Source: Yponomeuta sedellus
Taxonomy: Eukaryota; Arthropoda; Insecta; Lepidoptera; Yponomeutidae
Direction of reading: 5' to 3'
Assembly: GCA_934045075.1 (NCBI GenBank)
Contig: OW203722.1
Location: forward strand, 21,552,986-21,616,985
Length of the DNA: 64,000 nt
Positions 9,524-19,461 of this stretch are shown here, piece after piece. Position 1 is the first letter of the stretch. Each line of letters begins with the position of its first letter. The notes beneath the pieces are model-generated. The model made no database searches. It saw only the letters and a program-made list of their open reading frames with translations, and had not been told where the DNA came from. The position numbers were made by a program, and so were the translations under genes.

Positions 9524-10165
9524 CTGTAACGGTGCAAACCTCTTTTCACAATTTTTCATATTTAATTTTCTATCTATCACTTTCAAATATTTAAAATTAC
9601 CTCACACATTTTTCAATTGCCCTCATTTTCATCATCTTGACATCTTGACTTGATCTTTCTATTTTTACCTGCTTATCCATTTTTAAGCGCTCGTGGCCTA
9701 GGCAAACCGAGTGATTGGAATCAATCACTTGGTTAAGCAACAACAGGCGCGGTCAGGTACGGGATGGGTGAGCGTCCCGTGACTACCGCTAGTGGCATTT
9801 TTCCGAGCGCTTCCGTGCTTCGCAAGGCACGTTAAGCCGTTGGTGCCGGCTGTCATGTAATGGCAGTCGTTAAGCCATGTCAGAGGCCTTATGGGCGGCT
9901 TGATAACTTCCGACAGTAAGGCCCGCCACTGTCTTACAATCCTCCACCAACCCGGACTTGGCCCCCGTGGTGGAGTATGGCCTAACCTTCCTGCGATACA
10001 GGAAGAGACCCGTGACCCAACAGTGGGGACATACAAGGGTTGATAACGAAAATCCATTTTTTGTCCAGTCTTCTGGGTTTATTATGAAATAGGAACTAAA
10101 TAAAACAGTACAATAAAGCACAAAGTTAAAACTGTTCCAGTTTTATTATTTATAAAAGGTTTACA
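9524..10165 (+). repeat. LTR-like repeat, interrupted by R5S
   Basis: 'gtaacggtgcaaacctcttt' to about 9684, resumed at 10052 through 'actgttccagttttattatt' and 'ataaaaggtttacatc'. Related copies lie at 13512-13785 and 49801-50062. A polyadenylation-like 'aataaa' near the end and a constant left border suggest solo LTRs, but TG/CA ends and target duplications are not clear. Confidence 0.5.
9685..10051 (+). mobile_element. R5S SINE, complete, with 10-bp target duplication
   Basis: ATCCATTTTT occurs at 9675-9684 and 10052-10061, so the 367-bp insertion is defined exactly. The head has 'gtgattggaatcaatcac', GGTTAAGCAACAACAGGCGC, GCGCGGT and GATGGGTGAGCG. Over about 70 bp it follows the interior of insect 5S rRNA, including all three internal promoter boxes. 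The 3' body is unrelated to 5S and ends 'acaagggttgataacgaaa'. Target-site duplication and the Pol III-type head are the hallmarks of a 5S-derived (SINE3-type) element moved by a LINE reverse transcriptase. The driving LINE is not identified. Confidence 0.88.
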
Positions 10166-10560
10166 TCACTACAGGCCAAATGTGTGTGGGGCCACGCGCA
10201 GTGGAGGTTCCGTAGAAGCACGATTGTTTTTACGTACATAACACAACGAACAACTTGTTCAAAGTGATTTCCAATGAAAATTATGCGAAATTTTACTTTC
10301 GCAAGTTGGTCGCGTGTTACTCCAGTAGTGTATTGATCCAGTCCATCTACAGGTTGTCTAAACTGAAAGAGATTACTTTGAGTGATAAGGCCGTCGTCTG
10401 TCTTTTTGGTTTGTACGCTCTTGATAGAGCGGTCATGAAGAGGCCACTGTGGTTAGACATCTGCATTAATGCACCAGAGTGGCATCTAACCGAAAGGAAT
10501 GGCAGTACCTGTCAGTTACACAGATTATTTCAATTCCATTGAAATAATTCTATTATGTAT
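10165..10560. other. Unassigned sequence
   Basis: Contains a 95-codon open frame (10255-10542) with no recognisable motif and no supporting context. Confidence 0.35.
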
Positions 10561-10599
10561 GGCTTTGCCCCACGGTGTAACCCTGCAGTTTATTGGTTT

Positions 10600-10765
10600 T
10601 CCCATGGGAATAAGATATTTTACCGCAGTAAAACATAGCCTATGTATCCAAGGTGGCAGCTAACTCCATACCAAATTTTGTTAAAATCGCTCTCGCCATT
10701 TAGACGTGAAGATGTAACAAATATACACACTTACAAACTTTTGCCTGTATAATATAAGTGCGATA
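10600..10765 (+). repeat. LINE 3' UTR fragment
   Basis: 'ctaactccataccaaatttt', 'ttaaaatcgctctcgcc', 'atttagacgtgaagatgtaa' and 'tataatataagtgcg' follow a 3' end common among lepidopteran RTE-like repeats. Recognised from memory of the repeat type; no second copy in the window. Confidence 0.5.
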
Positions 10766-10801
10766 AAGTGTTCTTTATTTTTATCTATCTATAAATAACT
10801 C

Positions 10802-11349
10802 GGTGCCTTGCACTCCATTGTGTGCAGCCGAAACATCTCCAAAAGAGCTAGATTGGCTATTCATAGTGGCGTGCTGGTCCCAACACTTATGTATGGTGGC
10901 AAGACTTGGGTGTGGCAAAAGAAGCAAGAAAGTAGAATTAATGCAGTAGAAATGAGGTCACTGAGAAGTATGTGTAGTGTTACTTTGAATGACAGGATAC
11001 GCAATAGTCTGATTAAAGAACGTTGTGGACTGAAGGAGGATGTAGTGACTAGAATTGAGAAAGGAAGGAATTGCGTTGGTTTGGACATGTGAAGAGGATG
11101 GAGGAACAAAGATTGACGAAACAAATATATATTGCGAATGTGAGTGGAAGGGCTGGTAAGGGACGTTCCAGACGGACTTACATCGACCAAATAGGTGATG
11201 TATTAGCTAAGGGAAAGATAAAAAGTACCCGGACCCGGCGTGCGTGCATGCAACGACTTATGAACGTTGATGAAACGAAGGTGATCTGTCAGGATCGTGG
11301 CAAGTGGCAGTCCTTGGTCTCTGCCTACCCCTCTGGGATACAGGCGTGA
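10802..11349 (+). pseudogene. LINE polymerase C-terminus, frameshifted
   Basis: The first segment (10808-11090) contains GGKTWVWQKK, INAVEMRSLRSM and ERCGLKEDVVTRIEKG. The second (11071-11349) continues in another frame with MRWFGHVKRMEEQRLTKQIY and SAYPSG before the stop. These strings belong to the region after the reverse transcriptase in a non-LTR retrotransposon common in Lepidoptera. One frameshift lies near 11063, where one base of 'gaaaggaaggaattgcg' is out of step. The 5' end, including all catalytic motifs, is missing. The same C-terminal end recurs degenerately at 20.6-21.0, 53.9, 56.5 and 61.6 kb. It is a dead 5'-truncated insertion. Confidence 0.85.
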
Positions 11350-11352
11350 GGT

Positions 11353-11668
11353 TATGTATGTATGTATGTTTGTATGTATGTATGTATGTATGTATGTATG
11401 TATGTATGTATTTATGTATGTATGTATGTATGTATGTATGTATGTATGTATGTATGTATGTATGTATGTATGTATGTATGTATGTATGTATGTATGTATG
11501 TATGTATGTATGTATGTATGTATGTATGTATGTATGTATGTATGTATGTATGTATGTATGTATGTATGTATGTATGTATGTATGTATGTATGTATGTATG
11601 TATGTATGTATGTATGTATGTATGTATGTAGGTATGTATGTATGTATGTATGTATGTATGTATGCATG

Positions 11669-11699
<31 letters not shown>
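11353..11699. repeat. TATG tetranucleotide microsatellite
   Basis: About 86 units of TATG with rare interruptions (near 11370, 11411, 11631 and 11665). It begins exactly where the LINE ends ('gggatacaggcgtgaggtta'), and other copies of that LINE end also start into TATG. The microsatellite therefore grew from the LINE tail. The long open frames over it are artefacts of a 4-bp repeat. Confidence 0.97.
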
Positions 11700-11709
11700 T
11701 AACTCGTCA

Positions 11710-12040
11710 ACTTGTAAAATCTACTTCGCCGTGACAGTTTTCCTTTTCATTGTATTAACAAATTTTATCTCTTTCCATAGGAAGTGGGAAAAGTAACGAG
11801 ATTAGCTCGTATATAATGTTATTTCAAATAGAACTAATCCATGATAAAGATCAGCCGTACAACGCTTGGCTAAGTAACCAAAACCGCTCCGTAATTAGCG
11901 AAACGTAATACAATCTTGCTTCTATTGTTAGAATATTACCTACTATACAGCATGTGTCAGAGAGATCGAATATGCTTTATTAAACACAGAAATTAAATTC
12001 ATCAAAATACGGTAGTACGGTAGTATTGGCGGTCTTATTA
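11710..12040. other. Unassigned sequence
   Basis: No recognised features. Confidence 0.35.
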
Positions 12041-12044
12041 CTAA

Positions 12045-12180
12045 AAGATCTGAGGTGATCAAATGCTTCTGGGCTTCAAATTGGCAATCCACGGTGGGCA
12101 CGCGTCGTAATTAAGCTTATAATCTCTCTCTCTAAGAGAGGCTCTGTGCCCTACAATGGGACGTTTATAGATTACATAAA
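12045..12180 (+). repeat. G-SINE fragment
   Basis: 'ttggcaatccacggtgggca', 'cgcgtcgtaattaagctt', a TCTC run, and 'gtgccctacaatgggacg' followed by 'ttacataaag'. Confidence 0.65.
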
Positions 12181-12477
12181 GAAAATACTAAAAGCACTTA
12201 AAAGGTCCTGTGAAACTCAACCACATTGGCTCCAGCTCCTCGAAAAACAAGAGTCTGTTAATCTTAACAGCTGCCAAACGTTTTTTTTTGGCCTTTGACA
12301 TCATACCGTTACCTTTTTGCTAGACAGTCACCCGCAACGTAACTGAGTAGAATTATGGATGTAAAAGTTGATGTGCTGTCGACTGCATGCACTTTGGTCA
12401 AATGACAGCTGTTGACATCAGATTAACAGATAATTTGTCTATGATGAGCTGGAGTAGAGATAGTAGTTTAAGTATAA

Positions 12478-12509
12478 ATAAACTTGTATGCGTAGGCATA
12501 CAAGTTTAT
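12478..12509. repeat. Hairpin, 14-bp perfect arms
   Basis: ATAAACTTGTATGC (12478-12491), 4-nt loop, exact reverse complement (12496-12509). Confidence 0.8.
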
Positions 12510-13010
12510 CTGCGAAATCCACTTTAAAATTGCAAACAAAATATGAGCTATTTCATACGTCCACTAGAGTATCGATCAGAATTTGCAACGGACAGCTGGT
12601 ATTTTATGAAAATTACAGAGGTGGCCTTACAATAAAAGTTGTTAAATTCAAGTGTGCCTGCGTTTAATTTTATTTTAATAAGGACATCAACGACAAAGTC
12701 TCACTATTTATTTTATTAGTCCATAGAAATGTACCCTAGTTTAAAGTACATTACGTTGCAGTTTCTGTGTTATTTGGAATAAAATACTTTGATTTGAAAA
12801 CGAATAATATGATTTCAATAGTAGGCTACAGTTCACAAGGCCAATAACAGACATCTACAAATAGATAGTTCACAATAACTTAAAATATAACACGATAATG
12901 CTTAGAAAAATATTGCCATGTAATATTTTTTTTTAAATAAAATAAAATTTCTAAAGTTACAAGTCTTGAATTTTAATTATAATAATTGCTTTTATTAAAA
13001 TTAAAATCAA
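12510..13010. other. AT-rich; weak ATTTC-type LINE end at 12720-12790
   Basis: 'cgttgcagtttctgtg' and 'aataaaatactttgattt' resemble the 1.14-kb LINE end. Nothing else is recognised. Confidence 0.35.
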
Positions 13011-13026
13011 TATTTGCCACCCTTTT

Positions 13027-13040
13027 CGTGTGTGTGTGTG

Positions 13041-13072
<32 letters not shown>

Positions 13073-13090
13073 GGTGTGTGTTTGTGTGTA
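13027..13090. repeat. GT dinucleotide microsatellite
   Basis: About 60 bp of GT with single-base interruptions. Confidence 0.95.
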
Positions 13091-13511
13091 TTTAGGTGTG
13101 AGGGAGGGACAGAAAATGCTACCTAAGCGCAGTATATTTTTTTTTGCCTTAAACAGAGCTATAAACCTCTTTGCGTTTGCGGAAACACACTATACCTAGT
13201 ATATTTAAGGTGCTACAATATTTGAACAGTTGAAAGCAGTGTAATATCTCTGAATACGTCGACAGGGTTTTCCGCGAATATCTTCTATGAATACCTCGAC
13301 CAGCTCTTCGTTGAACAGGTCGAATCGAAATATTTTTTTTATTTTATTCTTTATGTACACCAACAGCAAGCACGCAAACATGATAAAGCTCATACTAAAA
13401 GTGACTTAGGGCTACTAATTAATTATGCCAATTAAAGGTATACACAGCATTTTCAGACTTAGTAATACGCAGACATCTAGAAATGTAATATTACAATACG
13501 GTGATAATATG

Positions 13512-13785
13512 TAACGGTGCAAACCTCTTCACACCATTTTTATTTCTTTTCTATCTATCATTTTCAAATATTTAAATTATGTACCTACGTCACACATTCT
13601 TCGATTTCGCTCATTTTTCATCACTACTACTTTACCCTTTGACCAGATCTGACTATTTTACCTGTTTTTCCGTTTTTTTTATCCAGTGTTCTGTTTTAAA
13701 GTTACAATAAATCTACAAATAAAACCACACCTGAAGTCGTTCCAGAGTTTATTTATTATTATAAAAGTTATAAAACGTTCCAAAT
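13512..13785 (+). repeat. LTR-like repeat
   Basis: 'gtaacggtgcaaacctcttc', 'tttcaaatatttaaatt', 'gaccagatctgacta', 'gaagtcgttccagagttta' and 'attataaaagttataaaacg'. It aligns end to end with 49801-50062 and with the interrupted 9.5-kb copy. Possible solo LTR; no internal domain present. Confidence 0.55.
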
Positions 13786-13789
13786 ATAC

Positions 13790-14380
13790 ATGTTGATAAC
13801 ACGTAAGATAATATGAAAATGTAGACACACGTTGTGAGTTAATTTTGTTTAGATTTGTTCTCCTCAAGTAACATTCGCGTAGTTTGGGGCATTTGTACAT
13901 TATTTAATGAGCCCTTTTCAGCATAAATTCACAAAGCAATTCAGAGATGGCGCTTAAAGTAGTGCACATACAAGAACAGAGATACGGCTGTCAAATTTTT
14001 GCTTGTATAGAATCAGGTGTTACTTTGCGGAAATCCATAATAGCATTTAAAAGTTAAAATTACTTTCCTAAATTCCGCCAAAAATTTTTGCTTAGCGCAG
14101 ATTGTTTAGAATAGAAGTTTGATTTTTGAACGCACCCATAACGGGCGGAACGACTTGACATCTGTCGGATGAGCTAAAAATAGCCTTCTTGTTTTGTTGC
14201 TTGGTGAATGTGTGATTTCCAAAAATTGTGTGGCAATTTATGAAAATCCAATTTTCAATGGCCTAGTGTTCCAAACAGTTTCTTCAACATCGAGACTGAA
14301 CAATCTTTCTTCGGCATCTACATTATTTAAATAATATATTGTAAATGGCTGTTAAATTGTTAGATGGATAAGTGCGCTTA
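13790..14380. other. Unassigned sequence
   Basis: AT-rich, with no recognised features. Confidence 0.35.
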
Positions 14381-14385
14381 AAACG

Positions 14386-14409
14386 TACACACACACACAC
14401 ACACACACA
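14386..14409. repeat. AC microsatellite
   Basis: About 12 AC units. Confidence 0.9.
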
Positions 14410-14454
14410 TAAAGCATAACACACATAACTGAATACCATAAAACACGGGCGTTC

Positions 14455-14545
14455 TCTCTGAAAGAAAGAGTATGGGCTTAATGACCACGCGTGCCCAACG
14501 CGGAGAGCATCGTGAGGAAACCTGAATTTCTGACGTGATCAATAA
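14455..14545 (-). repeat. G-SINE fragment
   Basis: 'agagtatgggcttaatgacc', 'acgcgtgcccaacgcgg' and 'catcgtgaggaaacctga' are G-SINE sequence, but the last piece runs in the opposite orientation to the first. The copy is therefore rearranged. Confidence 0.5.
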
Positions 14546-14584
14546 CCTCAAAGCGTGAAATCTCCACCCCAAATTAGAATCAAT

Positions 14585-14690
14585 CTCAACCCTTTTATGT
14601 CCCCATTGCTGGGTTATGGGTCTCTTCCTACATCTCAGGAAAGTAAGGCCATACTCCACCACGGGGGCCAAGTCTGGGTAGGTGGAGTTA
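14585..14690 (-). repeat. R5S 3' fragment
   Basis: 'caacccttttatgtccccat', 'gctgggttatgggtctcttc' and 'actccaccacgggggccaag' match the R5S 3' end, reversed. Only about 105 bp remain. Confidence 0.75.
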
Positions 14691-14699
14691 GAATTAGAA

Positions 14700-15460
14700 T
14701 AACAAACATAAATCACAAAAAAATAAAAAATGCTTAAATTACAGTATTATTAAGGCTTTACTAGCCGTATGTGGTAGATACGTACCTACATATAGTTAAA
14801 ATTATCACTACATGAGAAACGACGAAATTAGATTACAATCTCAAGCTGTAATGCGATTGTAAATCTATTAATGTAATCACCAATTTCTATTGTATCCATA
14901 TCTTTTACAACTTCAAATAGTAAGTAAATAGTAGTAACCAGTACCTTTGCTCATTCACCCCTAACGCGCTGAAATGAGGTCACATAGAACGCTGAGCATT
15001 GAGTTACGCTCAGTAATTTCATTACGATCTGATTCGAATAGTCAGCACTAGATGGCGCCGGTTACATGAAACGAATTTTCCTTCAGCCCCGGCTCTGTCG
15101 GAAAAGGTGGAAAGTAGTTGTGGCAAATAATTATGTTGTGTTTCATAATGTTAGTGCAATTTTATGTTTTTTTTTAATGAAGTAGAGTACAATTCGAATA
15201 TAGGTTAATTCACTTTATGCTAAGCTTTGCACGATGTTTGGTAAATAATCCCGTGCCAATGCAACTGTGCGTTTAAGCTGTGATCAACACAATCCATAAT
15301 ATCCCCAAAGCGAAAAAAAGAACAAGAAAGTTTTTTTTTTTGGAGAATCAAGTACTACAGACAACTATTTTTTTAACTGTCTTTAAAAAAGGAGGAGGTT
15401 CTCATAGCGACCTGTTAGTTCCTGATCAAAAATTTGAGATGATATTTCTTAATGATTCGC
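14700..15460. other. Unassigned AT-rich sequence
   Basis: No recognised gene or repeat boundary. Confidence 0.35.
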
Positions 15461-15465
15461 GATAC

Positions 15466-15606
15466 TCATACATACTTATATATTAAACAGGTGAAATCGC
15501 GACTCGCCACTTCAGTCTACCCGAGACGCTGCCTAAACGTCGGGAAATAAGGTAATTACGTTTTACCTAATAAATAATCGCAATTTGACCCGTTTAATAT
15601 ATAACT
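15466..15606 (+). repeat. P-tail with inverted ends
   Basis: Left end 'cttatatattaaacaggtga' and right end 'gacccgtttaatatataac' are imperfect inverted repeats. Between them lie 'cgagacgctgcctaaacgtc' and 'cgggaaataaggtaattacg'. The right end is the sequence doubled in the 635-733 palindrome. Confidence 0.6.
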
Positions 15607-15614
15607 AAATTTGA

Positions 15615-16100
15615 GACGAATCAGTTACATATATAGGAACCGAAAGATCCAATCGACCACTGTTAAATTAGCAACCACTGCTACTCTACGAACCCGTATA
15701 CGTACACTCTAGTGCACAGCGTATGCCCTAAAGCGGTGGAGTAAACATGCAAAATACTTCGTAGAACGTGTCACTGTGAATTATTCACATCGGTTAGATT
15801 TGGTTCATCGTACAGACGCCGTCCAGCGGGAGTCCGAACGGGCGTTCGTTAAATATTTGAGCAATCCACGTTTTACAATTTACGCCCATCTGGGGAAGTC
15901 GCATTCCAAACTGGTTAAAGAACTTCGCTGCCAATAGAAGACGTGCATACTATTCTTGGAATTCTGGCACCTTATCTTATGTTTGGTCTTAGGACTTTGT
16001 AGCGTGCGAATGTGTCTGCCAAATTTTATTCCTTTCTATATAGCTCAATATCTACAAATAATATACCTAATACATCTTATTTCCTTCAGCAACTTTCTGT
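15615..16100. other. Unassigned sequence
   Basis: No recognised features. Confidence 0.35.
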
Positions 16101-16102
16101 CG

Positions 16103-16225
16103 TAAGGTTGTCTGGAATAAATTGCTTTTAGCAACAAGGCCGCCAATTGTACTTAGTATCTTTACATGTTTTATAATATGTGCTCTGGTGTACAATAAAG
16201 AATATTCTTATTTTATCTTATCTAA
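16103..16225 (+). repeat. CR1-like LINE 3' end
   Basis: 'cgtaaggttgtctggaataa', 'aaggccgccaattgtactta', 'ctggtgtacaataaagaata' and a TTATCTTATCT tail. It pairs with the inverted copy at 16325-16412. Confidence 0.8.
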
Positions 16226-16324
16226 TCTTACATAATGTTTATACATGGATCAAGAGTAAGGAACAGATAACCTGAAAAATGTGTCTCTAATATCGTAACA
16301 ATAATAAACTGACTTTGAGACTTA

Positions 16325-16412
16325 TCTTAATAAGAATATTCTTTATTGTACACCAGAGCACATATTATAAAACACGTAAAGATACAAAGTACAGTTGGCG
16401 GCCTTATTAACG
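16325..16412 (-). repeat. CR1-like LINE 3' end, inverted partner
   Basis: 'aagaatattctttattgtac', 'accagagcacatattataaa' and 'ggcggccttatt' are nearly identical to the reverse of 16120-16210, including element-specific bases. The two ends face tail to tail about 110 bp apart. This looks like a local inverted duplication rather than two independent insertions. Confidence 0.75.
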
Positions 16413-16625
16413 CCATTTCAAAAGACTTTTAGTGCAATTAACTATTAAAGGCTAAAAGTATAAGTCTAGTTAAAATAAATAGATGTGTAAAACTATATTG
16501 AATGTTCGCAAACATCGCAGAGAAATAAGAGAATGACAAAAAATAATTAAAGTGTTCCCATTCAAATGTAATTGCAAATGCAAGCGAGTTTTATTTATAT
16601 AGGGGCATTGTTGCGAGTGCTGTCT

Positions 16626-16879
16626 TAGTCGTCGTCAGGCTATACTAGTCCACTGCTGGACATAGCCCTCCCCTAAAGAGCGCCACGTTGTGCTATCATA
16701 GGGGGTAATGCCCATAATCCCCACGCTGGGCATGCGGGTTGGGGATCGCAGTTCGGTGGAATTGTACTGCAGGGGGCGCTGCTGCCCACCCCCCAGTTTG
16801 TGTCCTTTAGTCGCCTTTTACGACACCCGCGGGAAGATTGGTTTGGTGCTATTCTCTAGGCCGACACCACACAGCTGTC
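16626..16879 (-). repeat. B repeat, target of the adjacent DNA transposon
   Basis: Reverse B repeat: 'gtccactgctggacatagcc', 'cccacgctgggcatgcggg' and 'cgacacccgcgggaagattg', ending in 'ctctaggccgacaccacac'. The transposon beginning at 16883 sits beyond this end. Confidence 0.7.
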
Positions 16880-17412
16880 TTAGGCCAGTATTACAGAAGC
16901 GTACTCAAGCGCTGATCTCTACTTAAGACTAGTTTTGAGTATGGATTTAATTTTAGAACGTTACTTGAGTCGAGATTCATCAAGCGCGACTCAACTGAGT
17001 AATAGCTAATTCGAGAACGATACTTGGGTAGCAATCTCTACTTAAGTAAAGATCAAATCTGTATTTACTCAAGTGTGGCCGGAACCACGCTTGAGAGTCG
17101 ATCGGCCAGTTACACAGAGTACAGTTATTATAATGTCAATTTGGAATGTTTATTGCAAAATTCGTATTCGTATACCTTGATTACTATGAAGAAATAATTA
17201 ATGATAGCAGCAGCCGCTTAGGCATTTAAGGGACGCTCAAGACCCCTACTGCATGGATTCTAATAAGTGTTTATGTGCAAAAACAATTACATTAATATTG
17301 GGGTGATTTCATTGAAAAAATTTCACGCAACACTACCTACTATGATAACCAGGCAAGGACATCACAAACATGAAAGTACACAGAGACTGTGGCCCCTTGT
17401 ACAAATATAGGC

Positions 17413-17480
17413 CCACAGTGGGAATCGAACCCACAAGCTCGGTCTTGGTAACCAAGCGCCTTAGCGGCTAGGCCAACATG
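17413..17480 (-). repeat. tRNA-like sequence inside the transposon
   Basis: In reverse it shows a B-box-like 'gtgggttcgattcccactg' and an A-box-like 'ttggcctagccgctaagg', with an anticodon-type region between them. Probably SINE-derived; no isolated gene context. Confidence 0.5.
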
Positions 17481-17585
17481 ACAGTCACAAAAGGAATAAA
17501 TAAAATAATCAGTAAAACAATCTCAGCTTTTTTATTGCTCATAAAATTGGAAATAATTGAAACATATCCTATAAATCCACTGTGT

Positions 17586-18390
17586 TGAAGATGACTTTTT
17601 ATCTTCCTCGAGGAGGATCCTCTCCACTGCGGTGAAGTTGAAGTTTTATGTACAACAAGCAAAGTTCCTCTCCACTACGGTGAAGTTGAAGTTTTATTTT
17701 CAACGAGCAGGTTTCTCTTCACTGTGGTGAAGTTGAAGTTTTATGTTCAACGAGCAGGTTCCTCTCCACTGCAGTGAAGTTGAAGTTTTATGTTCAACAA
17801 GCAGGTTCCTCTCCACTGCGGTGAAGTTGAAGTTTTATGTTCAACGAGCAGGTTCCTCTCCACTGCGGTGAAGTTGAAGTGTTATGTTCAACGAGCAGGT
17901 TCCTCTCCACTGCGGTGAAGTAGAAGTTTTATGTTCAATAAGCAGGTTCCTCTCCGCTGCGGTGAAGTAGAAGTTTTATTTCAATGAGCAGGTTCCTCTC
18001 CGCTGCGGTGAAGTTGAAGTTTTATGTTCAATGAGCAGGTTCCTCTCCACTGCGGTGAAGTTGAAGTTTTACGTTCCATGAGCAGGTTCCTCTCTACTGA
18101 GATGAAGTTTAAGTTTTATGTTCAACAAGCAGGTTCCTCTCCACTGCGGTGAAGTTGAAGTTTCATGTTCCATGAGCAGGTTCCTCTCTACTGAGATGAA
18201 GTTTAAGTTTTATGTTCAACAAGCAGGTTCCTCTCCACTGCGGTGAAGTTGAAGTTTTATGTTACATGAGCAGGTTCCTCTTCACTGCGATGAAGTTGAC
18301 TTTTTATCTTCTACGAGGAGGACCCTCTCCACTGCAGTGAAGTTGACTTGTTATGTTCCACAAGGAGGATCCTCTCCACTACGGTGAAGT
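17586..18390. repeat. 47-bp minisatellite, about 17 units
   Basis: The unit core is 'ggttcctctccactgcggtg' then 'aagttgaagttttatgttca' and 'acgagca'. Units differ by a few bases, and a two-unit variant block ('ctctactgagatgaagttta') occurs twice. The outermost units at both ends share 'gactttttatctt' and 'gaggagga' variants. Each unit contains CACTGCGGTG, a small self-complementary core. No coding frame spans it. Confidence 0.93.
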
Positions 18391-18974
18391 TCCATTTTCT
18401 CACACCTCGTTTCAAAACAGCGATTAATGTTCAAATTATACCAAACCGACTATGTACAGATATTAGTAAATTTAGTAAACAAACGTAAATAAACAGACAG
18501 ACGTCAAGAGAATTGTGGAATTATTTTAGAGCAGACATTTGTTACGTTCCGTTCTGTACTCAAAGCGAATAAATGAATTAAGAAACGTGAACGTTTTGCT
18601 TCCTTTAAATATACGGTTCACTACAAACAAATAAAGAAACTTGGAACATTTTTATTTCCGAATAAATAAAAACTATTTTAGTTTCCTCTGTATATTTCAC
18701 ATAATTTACTAAGTTTCATCGTCACGTTTTTGTAACATGCGTAAAACGGAATAAAAATCTACACTAGTATTTTTCTTGTCATGGAAAACAAACTTTGATC
18801 ATAGACAATCTGATTGCAGTTCTGAATCTCTACTTAAGCAGTGATTGGCTGATCTCTACTCAAGAACTGTTTGAAAATAAAGGGAGTGCTTGAGCATCGA
18901 TTTAACGCTCAAGTAATGATTGAGTGATCTGAGATCAATCTGTGCTTGAGCATCGTTCTGTAATACCGGCCTTA

Positions 18975-19455
18975 GTATTTTTTTATAAATTTCTAGTTTT
19001 TAGTTTCTGAGTTTAGTACTGACCTTAAAGCGATAATACATCAAAATCAAATGTAAAATAGTTAATTTAATAAAAGTGTACGTGTAGAAACATGTTTGTC
19101 TCAAGAAACTGCTGGTAATTCAAAGCTCATCTTGGTCAAAAGATCTCTTAGGTAGTACAGCTGCAGCGTAGCCTTGCTGCCATCGAGTTGAGATATTTTG
19201 ATTCGGGCTAGTACATTCGTATTCGTATTATTCTAACTATGGTACATTCATGTTAGTTAGTTTGTACGGTTAGTTTTTTACTGTAAGTTAAGATTTTATT
19301 TTTATGGTTGATACACTAGCACCTAAGAGGTAGTAATTTATTTATTAAACACGCATGTGTTTAATTTATCGCTGTACTTGTTTGTTTTGGTATTTGGTGG
19401 ATATTTTATTATGCATGTTTTTATTCTATAACTGCTGTAGATATCAAATGTATGT
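18975..19455. other. Unassigned sequence
   Basis: AT-rich, with no recognised features. Confidence 0.35.
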
Positions 19456-19461
19456 AATGAA

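Larger units (their letters stand above)
16883..18971. mobile_element. PIF/Harbinger-like non-autonomous DNA transposon, 2,089 bp
   Basis: TTA lies directly outside both ends (16880-16882 and 18972-18974). The terminal inverted repeats read GGCCAGTATTACAGAAGCGT at the left and, reversed, GGCCGGTATTACAGAACGAT at the right, and both continue into 'CTCAAGC'. A 3-bp TTA/TWA target duplication is typical of PIF/Harbinger elements. Within 200 bp of each end are many short motifs of the CTCAAG/CTTGAG/CTTAAG type in both orientations, resembling subterminal transposase-binding clusters. There is no transposase frame. The interior holds a tRNA-like insert (17413-17480) and a 47-bp minisatellite. Superfamily is inferred from TSD and ends only. 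Confidence 0.8.

Noticed and set aside
11203..11734. Open frames of 89-154 codons (repeating YIHTYIHT or MYVCMYVC)
   Set aside because: They are translations of the TATG/CATA microsatellite, open because a 4-bp unit cycles through three codon phases without stops.
17586..18390. Minisatellites at 17.6 and 30.5 kb as CRISPR arrays
   Set aside because: There are no distinct spacers; whole units repeat with point variants. The DNA is eukaryotic and has no cas genes.
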